A stretch of 33,872 bases of DNA from a virus, in the IMG/VR virus record IMGVR_UViG_3300046804_006776, positions 1 through 33,872 of that record; one strand, given 5' to 3'. Positions 1-7,497 of the stretch are shown here, one piece after another. The position numbers and the translations under genes were made by a program. Within the stretch, counting starts at the first letter, position 1, and each line of letters opens with the position of its first letter. The notes below the pieces were generated by a model. That model was given only the letters and a program-made list of their open reading frames with translations. It ran no database searches and was not told the origin of the DNA.

Positions 1-204
1 TTAACGCTTAGACACAGAGGCTTGTTGTTTGATTTCTTTTATACGTTTGCGTACTCGTACGTAATTGGCAGAGTCATAGTAGCATAGACTTACTATTAGA
101 CCCAACAGGAAACCTATAGCCCATACTTTAGGATTATCTTTAGTTTGGCTAATGGCTTTTAGATCTTCCAGGATCTCGTTGCGTATGTTGTTATAGTCTG
201 CCAT
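1..204 (-). CDS. small single-pass membrane protein, unknown function
   Basis: A 67-residue protein with a charged N-terminal part, one hydrophobic segment at about residues 27-43 and a strongly basic tail (VRKRIKEIKQQ...KR). The pattern suggests a single transmembrane helix, with the positively charged tail probably cytoplasmic. It starts at an ATG (202-204) and ends at a TAA at the very edge of the window, so it is complete. A TAAATA late-promoter word lies 8 bases upstream of the ATG on the same strand, with no clear Shine-Dalgarno, so the message may be nearly leaderless. The family is not recognised. Small membrane proteins of this kind are common in T4-like phages, but nothing here indicates a role in lysis, superinfection exclusion or anything else. 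Confidence 0.7.
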   Translation of the reverse strand: MADYNNIRNEILEDLKAISQTKDNPKVWAIGFLLGLIVSLCYYDSANYVRVRKRIKEIKQQASVSKR

Positions 205-212
205 AGTGTGTG

Positions 213-218
213 TATTTA
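213..218 (-). promoter_or_regulatory. T4-type late promoter word TAAATA
   Basis: The minus strand reads CAGTAAATACACACAC and then the ATG of the small membrane protein, 8 bases after the motif. It matches the core of the T4 late promoter (TATAAATA), and the same word recurs at most operon starts in this window. Confidence 0.6.
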
Positions 219-249
219 CTGTAGACTAGTTTGCGCTTCACATACGTAC

Positions 250-279
250 AAAAAAAAAGTTTTTTGTGCCGCTTCGCGG
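250..279 (-). terminator. possible hairpin/terminator
   Basis: Reading the minus strand, a perfect four-base-pair GC stem (CCGC-GAA-GCGG, 279-269) is followed by a short CAC, then AAAAAAC and a run of nine T (258-250). The element lies between the convergent unit ending at 1749 and the promoter of the membrane protein at 1-204, so it could stop read-through transcripts from the long minus-strand operon. The T run is not directly adjacent to the GC stem, which weakens the case. Confidence 0.3.
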
Positions 280-296
280 GATAGGGGTTGGGTAAT

Positions 297-563
297 ATGT
301 CGTCTGGTAAAACCATTGAAGATCCTGAAATGGCCAAATGGATCAGTGACGTACTCAGTGAAGGGCGTAGTAATAGGTTCTTGCTCATCGGGGATAGAAC
401 CGGGGGCTCGTCTGTTATTATTTCCGATTGGCGTTGGTGGGCAGACAATGAGAGAGTATTGAATGACTACTGTGATCTACATGGAATAGCCATAGAGGGC
501 ATGTTGCTCAAGTTTCCATCGGACAAAGTCATGACCTTGTTTATGCTACGTTGGGGCAATTAA
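297..563 (+). CDS. hypothetical protein, tryptophan-rich
   Basis: An 88-residue protein beginning at the ATG at 297. A TTG three codons upstream is in frame but has no better ribosome site. It has a short polar N-terminus, a beta-like stretch around FLLIGDRTGGSSVIISDW and then a WWADNE segment, and it ends in MLRWGN. I do not recognise the family. It lies just ahead of two oxygenase-like genes on the same strand and shares their higher G+C composition and G-run-rich codon use, unlike the rest of the window. Reality as a gene is supported by its tight fit between the divergent membrane-protein promoter and the next gene. Confidence 0.55.
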   Translation: MSSGKTIEDPEMAKWISDVLSEGRSNRFLLIGDRTGGSSVIISDWRWWADNERVLNDYCDLHGIAIEGMLLKFPSDKVMTLFMLRWGN

Positions 564-566
564 ATA
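561..566 (+). promoter_or_regulatory. T4-type late promoter word TAAATA
   Basis: AATTAAATAAGTG overlaps the stop codon of the preceding gene and lies 20 bases before the ATG at 587 of the oxygenase-like gene. Confidence 0.45.
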
Positions 567-586
567 AGTGCGTAGATATTGTATAT

Positions 587-1261
587 ATGAGTAAATTAGA
601 CGCATTAATTTTAAACGCCGATCCTTTTCCGCCTTTGGTATTCAAAACGCACTATGATGGGTTCAGTGATAGTGGTCGTTGGACCGAGATCTGTGAGGGC
701 ATCATGCGAGGGGCCGGGGGACATAACAGCTATTTGGAAGCAGGGGGCGCACAAAGTAGTGTACGCAATCAAACCAGTGCTCCGCATACTCTGGCCGTGT
801 TCCAGCCCTTTTATCGTTGGCTTTGGCCCAAAATAGAAGAAGTCCTGTTCCTACAATGGGGACTGGAAAGTGAAGTCAAATACTGGATCAGCGACTCTTG
901 GGTCAACTGTCATGATCGTGGGGGCAAGACTCTGGAGCATACACATGGCTATGCGTCAATGGCCGTGAGTACCTATATCACAGTACCCGAGAATTCGGGC
1001 AATCTTGAAGTATTAGATCCCTGCGAACCCATGTGGGCCATGCACTTTAGATCACACTATAGAGAACGTGCGCCATCGGGTTGGAGACCCATTGAAATCA
1101 AAGCAGGGGATGTCTGTATGTTTCCCGGGTGGCTACAGCATCGCACAGAAGAACATAGAGGGGCCAAGGGTGACATACGCTGGGTCTTGACTACCAATAT
1201 ACTCTGCGTTAATCACAGCCGTAGCAATCGCGGCAATCAGTGGCATCCGGACGGCCTATGA
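587..1261 (+). CDS. 2OG-Fe(II) oxygenase-like protein (PF13759-type)
   Basis: A 224-residue protein with the layout of the small phage 2-oxoglutarate/Fe(II) oxygenases. WVNCHDRGG (about 106-113) leads to a histidine pair H118/H120 (LEHTHGY), then a beta-strand run with Y130 and VLDP at 142-145. AGDVCMFPGWLQH (173-185) supplies the distal histidine H185, and R198 is a likely 2OG-carboxylate contact. Such enzymes hydroxylate or otherwise oxidise a substrate; this one's substrate is unknown. The ATG at 587 is preferred over an in-frame TTG at 551, because a TAAATA motif precedes it and the motif region aligns with its paralogues at 9779 and 15348. Its last bases (ATGA) overlap the start of the next gene. 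Confidence 0.75.
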   Translation: MSKLDALILNADPFPPLVFKTHYDGFSDSGRWTEICEGIMRGAGGHNSYLEAGGAQSSVRNQTSAPHTLAVFQPFYRWLWPKIEEVLFLQWGLESEVKYWISDSWVNCHDRGGKTLEHTHGYASMAVSTYITVPENSGNLEVLDPCEPMWAMHFRSHYRERAPSGWRPIEIKAGDVCMFPGWLQHRTEEHRGAKGDIRWVLTTNILCVNHSRSNRGNQWHPDGL

Positions 1262-1785
1262 TCGAACACCTATTACAGGATCCGGGATATAGGCGTGCTC
1301 GTGACTCGGGCTCGTGGTGGGTATGGCCTGCTCCTTGTAGTATAGAACCCCCTAGTTGGGAACAGTTATTGGAAAACATAGCATTCAGTAGCGCCCGCCG
1401 TGGGGAGTTGCGAGTGCTGAATAATTTGGGCTTTGTGGGCTATCATGCTCAACGCATACCCCTAGTGGGCTCAATACGTCGTGAGCTACAAACAGAATGC
1501 CCTGATACAGAAACCAGCGCACACCTATTCCTCAGCATGGGCCAACAGAGTGCGGGCTATGGGCGGCACAAAGATGACAGCGATCTATGGTTTTGGCAAT
1601 GCTACGGAACTACAGATTGGCGTGTGGAACACCCTGATGGAGACTTTGTGGGTACCCTGGGCCCGGGCTCTTGGATCTATGTACATAGGGAGCTCTATCA
1701 CACAGTACGCCCCCAGGGTGCTAGGGCCGCTATATCATTTGCCAATCATTACTTGATACCCAAGAACTCAATCAAACTCTTTTGA
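1258..1785 (+). CDS. cupin/JmjC-like Fe(II) oxygenase
   Basis: A 175-residue protein. A HKD triad at 104-106 is followed by WFWQCYGTTDWRV, a PGSWIYVHRELYH run ending in H148, and R156. HxD, then a strand pair with a tryptophan, then PG-D/S-x-x-YxPxxxxH resembles the JmjC/ribosomal-oxygenase type (YcfD, No66) of 2OG oxygenase core. The protein is much shorter than those families, which usually have extra winged-helix domains. It starts at an ATG whose ATGA overlaps the stop of the upstream oxygenase, indicating translational coupling. Its 3' end overlaps the convergent radical SAM gene by 37 bases. The substrate is unknown. A non-catalytic cupin is an alternative reading. Confidence 0.6.
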   Translation: MIEHLLQDPGYRRARDSGSWWVWPAPCSIEPPSWEQLLENIAFSSARRGELRVLNNLGFVGYHAQRIPLVGSIRRELQTECPDTETSAHLFLSMGQQSAGYGRHKDDSDLWFWQCYGTTDWRVEHPDGDFVGTLGPGSWIYVHRELYHTVRPQGARAAISFANHYLIPKNSIKLF

Positions 1786-3215
1786 TATTCGCGCTGTCTG
1801 TTAACTAGCAGTCTAGATATAGGGTATTTGCGATGTATGGCTTCCACGGACATGCTCTTCATTTCTTCTAGGCCGATACCCAGGTTAGCATAGTCCTGTA
1901 CATAAAACTCACTGATGCGAGCACGATCTTTGAACAGGCCTATGATCCTACTGCGCCAGCGGTCACAGACAGCATTGTCCAAACTATTAGAGGGTAGGCT
2001 CCAGCCTCGACCCACACGCTTGTATCCGTAGACATCTAAGTTTAAATTAAACTGGCTCCACCCATCTGATTGTGTAGCACCCTCGGGGGCTGGGGGTCCT
2101 AGCCATAGGGTATTGATGCTTAGGTTATCTACTGGACAGGCAGGGTCTGTTGCCCATGCTTCCAGTTCTTTGAAGTATTCTTCGGTATCATAAGGTAAGC
2201 CCAGGATAAGCCCCACTGATACTAGTACACGATCACCCCATAGGGCTCGTAGACGTACTAGCTCTGCCTTAGTACGCTTAGGGTCCAGCCCTTTGCCCAC
2301 GCATTGGGCTGACTTCTTGTTAAATGTTTCCACCCCAAAGAAACAGCCCACTAGGCCCATGTCTAATACTAGATCAGCAGTCTCGGGCCAACGCTCTATT
2401 AGATCCAGGCGTAGGAAACAGCTGAACTGGGGTTTAAAGGGTAGCGTCTTAAACATAGCATGTAGTTCAGCTAGACGCTCACGATCATCGTTAAACGTAT
2501 CGTCTGTAAAGTAAAAACGATTACAGCCCGTTGTAGCATGTGCTCGAAGCATTTGATCGCGTATCTGCTCTACAGGGCGTTGATAGGTGCCCTTCTTTTT
2601 ACCAATTAAAGGATAGCTACAGAACTTACATTGAAATATACAGCCCCGAGCCATTTCTATGGGTAGGGCTTCGTTAGGCAATAGGCAGTAGCTGGGATCG
2701 CTCCAATCAGTGTCAATATGTGCTGGGTCAGGCTCCGGATATGTGCGGCTGTCTACAAAACGTGGGGGTAGGTTACCCTGAGCTAGACTATGTGTATAGG
2801 CTATGACGCTGGTATCAGCATAGCCCGTGATGTAGGTATCTATGCGATCATCAAAGGCAAATAAGTGTGCGTAGGCGCCCCCGTAGACTAGCCAGGCCTT
2901 GCTACGGGCTTTGATATAGTCAAACAGCCAGTCCATATCGTTTAGTGATCTACTCCACATATGAGCCCTGGGGGTAGATGGGGGTGAGTTGCCAACCATG
3001 AATGTACTGGACCAGCCTACCCATAGGGTATCTGGGCCCAAGAGTTTATCCATTATTAGGGCTAGATCATTGCGTGACCAACTGCTGAACCACTCAACGA
3101 CCTGTACAGTATAGCCAGCATCTTTTAATGCTTGGGCTATTCTATAGGGTCCAAGGGTGCGCCTAAAAGAAAAGACATCTGTTGATTTGTCGTTGAATAA
3201 AACGACCTGCGCCAT
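1749..3215 (-). CDS. radical SAM protein with degenerate B12-binding-like N-domain
   Basis: A 488-residue protein. Residues 1-140 form an alternating strand/helix region of the B12-binding type found in many radical SAM methyltransferases and oxidases, but without the DxHxxG cobalamin motif. The radical SAM core starts with EMARGCIFQCKFCSYP, giving cluster cysteines C192, C196 and C199. FTDDTFNDD, GVETFN and GLPYDTEE stretches follow, typical of B12-type radical SAM cores. It is clearly paralogous to the protein at 11664-13202: both have RRTxGxxRIA near the N-terminus and RGCIFxCxFC. It starts at TAATG, overlapping the stop of the SPASM enzyme upstream in the operon. Reaction and substrate are unknown; peptide or glycan modification is an inference. 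Its DNA is richer in G+C than most of the window. Confidence 0.85.
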   Translation of the reverse strand: MAQVVLFNDKSTDVFSFRRTLGPYRIAQALKDAGYTVQVVEWFSSWSRNDLALIMDKLLGPDTLWVGWSSTFMVGNSPPSTPRAHMWSRSLNDMDWLFDYIKARSKAWLVYGGAYAHLFAFDDRIDTYITGYADTSVIAYTHSLAQGNLPPRFVDSRTYPEPDPAHIDTDWSDPSYCLLPNEALPIEMARGCIFQCKFCSYPLIGKKKGTYQRPVEQIRDQMLRAHATTGCNRFYFTDDTFNDDRERLAELHAMFKTLPFKPQFSCFLRLDLIERWPETADLVLDMGLVGCFFGVETFNKKSAQCVGKGLDPKRTKAELVRLRALWGDRVLVSVGLILGLPYDTEEYFKELEAWATDPACPVDNLSINTLWLGPPAPEGATQSDGWSQFNLNLDVYGYKRVGRGWSLPSNSLDNAVCDRWRSRIIGLFKDRARISEFYVQDYANLGIGLEEMKSMSVEAIHRKYPISRLLVNRQREYQKSLIEFLGIK

Positions 3216-4603
3216 TAGACAGCCTTGATGGGTATGATCTTTTGATTAGTTTCAGGACGCTCGCCACCTACCCACCAGAAGATATCCTTACGGTCTTCAC
3301 GTTGTGGGCCTTCGATGTATTTTGGGATCATGCCGGTCATGCTTTCAATAGCTGTGGCAAACATGACAATGTTGTCACTGAAGGCATTGTTACAGCTGGT
3401 TTCCCATAGGGGTCCGCTCAAGAACATACAAGCACCACGGCAGATGTGCAGCACAGGGCACTTAGGGCATTCTTCACGATCGCTCCAATGTGTGCTACTC
3501 TTTAGTTCTACAGCATCTAGATCGCTTACATGCCCTACCTTATGGCTAACTCCGGCTGGGTTAGTTGATACAGCCGATACGTTTTGGCAAGTTAATACAT
3601 TACCGTCCAAATCAACAGTCATGTTATCTGGCTGATCCATGCCGCACTTCTGACCCATGCCCGCACTCTTTAGTCCAAACCTAATACTCTGTACAAAGTC
3701 CGTAACCTTTTGTGAAATAACTCCAAAGCGTCTAGGTTGTTTATCGCGTATTTCCTGTAGGGCAAACTGACGATAGATAATCTGTTGCTTGTCTGTCATT
3801 AGACTGTTGGCCAGTCCGCCTTCATCGTAAGCATCGATAAACGCACCCTCGCCGATAGTTAGGTAGTCTAGCATATCATCGCCTAGCTCTTTGAGAATAA
3901 GCTCTTCAAACCATTGTTGGCATTCGGCACGACTAGCATTGCGAGCGTGTATCATTACATTGAAGCTGAAACGATTAGCGGGTGCTAGACGTTTGTATAA
4001 TTCTAGAATCCATTTACGGCTAACAGGATCTTCTAATGGATCTGGACCGCGTGTGCCTTGTCCAGGACCGTCGTGCGATACGGCAACAACAAAGTTAAGG
4101 GCATTTAACCAACGCACCTTTTCTTCATCAAGCAGACTACCGTTAGTAATAATGCTCTTGACAGCGTGTGGGTAACGACCGTGTATTAGTTCTGCTAGAG
4201 GTTTGAGTGTTTTCCAATAGACTAACGGCTCCCCACCCCAGAATTCGATTTTAGTGCTTTCACCCATGCCATCAGTTCCGCCGTTGAACCAGTTTTCCAT
4301 ATTGTCCACAAACGGTTTAATATCTTGAGGATTGTGTGATTCACTATGTGGGACGAAACGCTGATTACAATAGTCGCAGGCAAAGTTACACTCAAGACCC
4401 AATTGAATCTTTAGAATAACTGGTTGTTTACCCATTGGGATTTTAATTTGTCCTACATCAGGTTGATCTGCTACTTCTATATCTGTAAGAACAGGCTCTC
4501 GTGTATCAGCCCAGATCAATGTACTATCTGAATTGTCGTACTCCAATTGCCTTTCATGCGTATGATCGGCAGGGTTGTAAACAGTAACGGTAAATTTAGC
4601 CAT
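3215..4603 (-). CDS. radical SAM/SPASM enzyme (anSME / peptide-maturase-like)
   Basis: A 462-residue protein. The cluster motif LGLECNFACDYCNQ supplies C72, C76 and C79. A KIEFWGGEPL stretch is the SAM-amino-group GGE motif, and SIITNGSLL and VAVSHDGPG are further core motifs. The C-terminal third is a SPASM domain with a cysteine set (CGMDQPD, LTCQN, EECPKCPVLHICRGAC, TSCNNAF) that would ligate auxiliary Fe-S clusters. This domain order is that of anaerobic sulfatase-maturating enzymes and peptide-modifying maturases, which act on protein or peptide side chains. The ATG at 4603 is chosen over an in-frame upstream ATG at 4684 because it gives an 8-base overlap with the upstream gene and a normal N-terminus (MAKFTVTVYN). 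It sits in the same operon as the Asn-Cys protein at 7180-7467, a candidate substrate. Confidence 0.88.
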   Translation of the reverse strand: MAKFTVTVYNPADHTHERQLEYDNSDSTLIWADTREPVLTDIEVADQPDVGQIKIPMGKQPVILKIQLGLECNFACDYCNQRFVPHSESHNPQDIKPFVDNMENWFNGGTDGMGESTKIEFWGGEPLVYWKTLKPLAELIHGRYPHAVKSIITNGSLLDEEKVRWLNALNFVVAVSHDGPGQGTRGPDPLEDPVSRKWILELYKRLAPANRFSFNVMIHARNASRAECQQWFEELILKELGDDMLDYLTIGEGAFIDAYDEGGLANSLMTDKQQIIYRQFALQEIRDKQPRRFGVISQKVTDFVQSIRFGLKSAGMGQKCGMDQPDNMTVDLDGNVLTCQNVSAVSTNPAGVSHKVGHVSDLDAVELKSSTHWSDREECPKCPVLHICRGACMFLSGPLWETSCNNAFSDNIVMFATAIESMTGMIPKYIEGPQREDRKDIFWWVGGERPETNQKIIPIKAV

Positions 4604-5618
4604 ATGTGGGTGCGTCCTTAAAATATATGTTAGTGTAATTATCCAACAAAGCGAACCACTCGTGCTTTTTTGTGTAGAGTACACTAACTGCTTTGTCTTT
4701 ATACGATGTATAGTTGTTTGGGCCTATCCATCGATCTATTAATTGTCTCATTTGCCAACGATGTGTTAGATTGTCGGCAGGATCTAATTGTTTTGGTTCT
4801 TTGGTAGACATTGCCCATTGCTGGATTTCTGTGCTGTCAAAGAACGCATGAATTTCTCCGTAGTCCTTTAGGGGAAAGTAAATGTTCTGTTCGTACTTCA
4901 TTCCTTGCCAGGGGAAGTTAAACATCATAAAACATCTAAAGTCTTCTACAGTTTCTATTGTGCCAGGATATGCTCGAATGCTAGGATCTAGTATTTCTAA
5001 TATTTCCGGATCAACAACAGTCTTGTAATCTTTATGTATTGTTTCTAATGTGCCAAACTTAAATGGAGTGCCCGTGTTGTTAAACCAGTTGCCAGGACCA
5101 AATATTTGATTACCCAACATACCAGATACATATAGACATTCCTTGTTGGCCACAAGATCTAATCCAAATACACCTATTGTATATTTTACACGATCTCTAA
5201 TGTATTTGTCAAACAATTCGCCTGCTTCAATTATGCTGGCATAGGTTCCAAACACTGACACTTGTCCAGGTTGGGCATATTCTAATAAACACATTAAGGT
5301 AAACGTGCTGTCCAACCCTCCGCTCCATAATACAGTAATAGGTTTGTTTTGTGCTATCAGTTCCTGTGCTCGGATACGAGTAGCATCTTCAAAAGATATA
5401 ACTCTTGCTTCCGGTAATGGATCTAACAGTTTGATATTAAAGAAATGCGGCAACTGTCCTGTACGATCTATTTGGGCGTTAATGTGCTTGCCAAATACCT
5501 GTTGATATTTGTCGTATAGACCTACATCAATAAGAAAAGGGTCTAAGACCCTACTAGGTCTTCCTTTTATTAGTTTGGTTGTAAGTATTGGATTGTAAGC
5601 AATTATAGACTGTGTCAT
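4596..5618 (-). CDS. asparagine-synthetase-like PP-loop ATP enzyme
   Basis: A 340-residue protein. The ATP-pyrophosphatase P-loop is VLWSGGLDSTF (SGGLDST at 99-105). A second stretch, VSGMLGNQIFGPGNW (164-178), resembles the acceptor-site region SGxGxDExFGG of asparagine synthetase C-terminal domains. No N-terminal glutamine-hydrolysing Cys2 domain is present; the first 90 residues are unrelated. Enzymes of this class adenylate a carboxylate and transfer it to an amine or ammonia. Related stand-alone synthetase domains close the macrolactam ring of lasso peptides and build beta-lactams. It overlaps both neighbours (TAATG at its start), between a small unknown gene and the SPASM enzyme. Amidation, cyclisation or peptide ligation of a substrate made in the operon is inference. 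Confidence 0.75.
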   Translation of the reverse strand: MTQSIIAYNPILTTKLIKGRPSRVLDPFLIDVGLYDKYQQVFGKHINAQIDRTGQLPHFFNIKLLDPLPEARVISFEDATRIRAQELIAQNKPITVLWSGGLDSTFTLMCLLEYAQPGQVSVFGTYASIIEAGELFDKYIRDRVKYTIGVFGLDLVANKECLYVSGMLGNQIFGPGNWFNNTGTPFKFGTLETIHKDYKTVVDPEILEILDPSIRAYPGTIETVEDFRCFMMFNFPWQGMKYEQNIYFPLKDYGEIHAFFDSTEIQQWAMSTKEPKQLDPADNLTHRWQMRQLIDRWIGPNNYTSYKDKAVSVLYTKKHEWFALLDNYTNIYFKDAPTYG

Positions 5619-5929
5619 TACAATCTATTTACAAGGCGCAATGATAGTGTCCAGCGTCCTTGGGTTCTGTGTACAATAGGTAGACGGTTGTCTATTATAC
5701 GTTGTTTGTTATTTTGGACCCAGTCTTTCATTAATGGATCTAGGTTCAGTTCTGCTTCGGGAATAAACACTCCAGGCTGATCGTTGCGTAAGGGGCTAAG
5801 GCTAGAATACTGGAATATATCTTTTACTCGATAATATTCGTGATCGTTGTTTTCTGCTTCGGGTCCGGGATTAACATGTAACGGAACAGAGTCTATTGAC
5901 CAAACTGCTCCATCTATAAAAGGTTTCAT
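5618..5929 (-). CDS. hypothetical protein in the PP-loop/SPASM operon
   Basis: A 103-residue protein starting at the ATG at 5929, which overlaps the TGA of the virion-like gene upstream as ATGA. An in-frame upstream ATG at 5965 would cause a much longer overlap. No signal peptide or membrane segment is seen. Features are a proline-rich mid-section (HVNPGPEAENNDHEYYRVKD), the segment GVFIPEAELNLDPLMKDW and a basic C-terminus. I do not recognise it. Its place between a structural-type protein and the asparagine-synthetase-like enzyme allows two readings: a small virion accessory protein, or a partner of the modifying enzymes such as a leader-recognition or scaffold protein. Confidence 0.6.
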   Translation of the reverse strand: MKPFIDGAVWSIDSVPLHVNPGPEAENNDHEYYRVKDIFQYSSLSPLRNDQPGVFIPEAELNLDPLMKDWVQNNKQRIIDNRLPIVHRTQGRWTLSLRLVNRL

Positions 5930-7164
5930 GACAGGGTCTTTTCTACAGTCTCTGCGTTTGTCCAATATTTGAATCCTACCTTAGCACTAGCTACATCTCC
6001 CGGCTCTAGTGTAGTAGTCAGAATCTTAAATGTACCTGTGCCGTTAGTTAACTTAACTTCTAGGCGATCAGGAATACCGCACACTTGCTCTACATATAAT
6101 TTCTTTATGCTAGGATGTGTGTGGACCTGTACAGTGACAGGATCCCCTGCGGCAACATCACCGTCTGGAACAACACACCATACTTCTTCAATTAGTTTAT
6201 AAACAGGCTCTTTTACAGGACCAGTCCAGGAAGCCATTTGACTAGCAATGCCGGCAGCATCCCATTCTGATGCGCTAGGACCCCTTAAAAATTCATGTGG
6301 GGTTTGACTATTCATATACAAATGCCAAGACAATTGAGAAACAGACGTAAATGTCTTGTCATGAATGTAGACCATTATTGGAGTAGGTACTCTGTTAGAT
6401 GTTCTTTGCCCTTGTATAACAGGATTAATTTCGACTCCTGATCCTTTATTTTCAGTTGTTCTTTGAAATACCGGAACAAACCTATTCATGATCCATACTT
6501 TGTAGTTCTTGATTATAGTTGAAGTAGTCAACAAACGAACTTTATTCAAATAATCAAATTGGCTGAAGTTAAAACCATTAGATTGCGGAATTTTGTTTTC
6601 TTCAACATCAAATACGTCACACTCTAACGCAAACAACGATTGATCTACACTAGAAGGTGATGTTCTAAAGTTTTGAATATTAGCAATGATCTGTCCGCGG
6701 TTGTATGTAACAGTTGATGTGCTTTCTGTTGTTGCATCGACTAGATAAACTAATTGTACAGATGCTGTTGAAATACTGTTCGGGTTCTCTGGGTCAATGA
6801 CTGTAACAGTTGGCTGATAAATGTATCCACTCCCAGTTGTTGTAACAATCACATCAGTGATTGTTCCTGTGGTAATAACTGGTGTTGCTGTAAATTGTGT
6901 GCCACCTGCTACATCTGGAGAACTAAAAACAAGATAGGTAGAAGTTGATAATTCAGTTCCCCCAGAATCTACCTGAACAGCCTGTATACCGTAGGCAGAC
7001 TCTATAACATCTTCTTCAACTCTAAATTCAAAATTGTTTTGTTGGATGTTGATATAGAATTTTTGATCCTGGAACCGATTCATATCTGGGCGATACGTGA
7101 ATAGGCGTTGTCCTCGATCTTGCGGGACAAATTCTACTGACTGAGCTGAAGTAATTACGGGCAT
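5926..7164 (-). CDS. virion-type structural protein (fibre/neck-like)
   Basis: A 412-residue, beta-rich, Thr/Ser/Val-rich protein without signal peptide. Residues around 110-125 read VIVTTTGSGYIYQPTVTV, matching the 'GSGY..PTVTV' module repeated in many T4-like phage virion and fibre proteins. The N-terminal part (VEFVPQDRGQRLFTYRPDMNRF) and the C-terminal beta-rich part (PDGDVAAGDPVTVQVHTHP) look like assembly domains. It follows the Asn-Cys protein by 15 bases and is preceded by an AAGGA about 12 bases from the ATG. It overlaps the next gene by 4 bases. I infer a structural role from composition and this module; the exact virion position is unknown. Confidence 0.6.
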   Translation of the reverse strand: MPVITSAQSVEFVPQDRGQRLFTYRPDMNRFQDQKFYINIQQNNFEFRVEEDVIESAYGIQAVQVDSGGTELSTSTYLVFSSPDVAGGTQFTATPVITTGTITDVIVTTTGSGYIYQPTVTVIDPENPNSISTASVQLVYLVDATTESTSTVTYNRGQIIANIQNFRTSPSSVDQSLFALECDVFDVEENKIPQSNGFNFSQFDYLNKVRLLTTSTIIKNYKVWIMNRFVPVFQRTTENKGSGVEINPVIQGQRTSNRVPTPIMVYIHDKTFTSVSQLSWHLYMNSQTPHEFLRGPSASEWDAAGIASQMASWTGPVKEPVYKLIEEVWCVVPDGDVAAGDPVTVQVHTHPSIKKLYVEQVCGIPDRLEVKLTNGTGTFKILTTTLEPGDVASAKVGFKYWTNAETVEKTLS

Positions 7165-7179
7165 TTAAGTATTAATTCC

Positions 7180-7467
7180 TTAACAATTACAGTTACAGTT
7201 GCAATTGTAGCAATTGACGTAATAGTAGTACATTGTCCATCCAGCACAGTTTACTAGATAAATCTTAGGATAACAGTTACCAAAGCTGATGTTACCACAG
7301 TTACCAGCGCCGCCGTTTAACCAACCGACGTTGTAAGAGTTACGGTTTACTTCGTTAAAAGTGTTACCATATAGGTAACCGGAGTTGTTTGATAACTGGC
7401 TGATGTATCCTTGTAAGTTAACACCGCTGTTAAAAACGATACCATCGTTATAGATATATGTTGACAT
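7180..7467 (-). CDS. Asn/Cys-rich small protein ending in (Asn-Cys) repeats; candidate modified-peptide precursor
   Basis: A 95-residue protein with extreme composition: 20 Asn, 13 Tyr and 8 Cys, and only four charged side chains (D8, E39, R42, K68). All eight cysteines (57, 65, 74, 86, 89, 91, 93, 95) are directly preceded by Asn, and the last eight residues are four Asn-Cys pairs after a YYYY run. The N-terminal half has no cysteine and could act as a leader; the C-terminal 40 residues would be a core. It is the first gene of a minus-strand operon that also holds a radical SAM/SPASM enzyme, an asparagine-synthetase-like enzyme and a B12-type radical SAM enzyme, which would suit a ribosomally made modified peptide. 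A disulfide-rich or metal-binding tail-tip protein is a serious alternative, since a virion-type gene follows at once. It is preceded by a TAAATA late-promoter word. Confidence 0.7.
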   Translation of the reverse strand: MSTYIYNDGIVFNSGVNLQGYISQLSNNSGYLYGNTFNEVNRNSYNVGWLNGGAGNCGNISFGNCYPKIYLVNCAGWTMYYYYVNCYNCNCNCNC

Positions 7468-7497
7468 ATGAGTTTGGCCTAAAGTCCTTGTATAGGG

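Noticed and set aside
191-462. Open frames of about 85 codons on both strands over the promoter region and the gene at 297
   Set aside because: They overlap the gene at 297-563 out of frame and have no promoter, ribosome site or plausible protein composition.
3315-3635. Plus-strand open frame inside the SPASM radical SAM gene
   Set aside because: It is antisense to a well-supported enzyme with clear motifs, and its protein composition is not coherent.
4604-4684. Upstream in-frame ATG for the SPASM enzyme
   Set aside because: It would add 27 hydrophobic and unconserved-looking residues and a long overlap; the ATG at 4603 gives a normal start and a short overlap.
7183-7215. Short DNA repeat at the end of the Asn-Cys gene
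   Set aside because: The near-repeat in ACAATT/ACAGTT units is explained by the Asn-Cys codons and has varied codons, so it is a coding repeat, not a CRISPR or mobile-element repeat.
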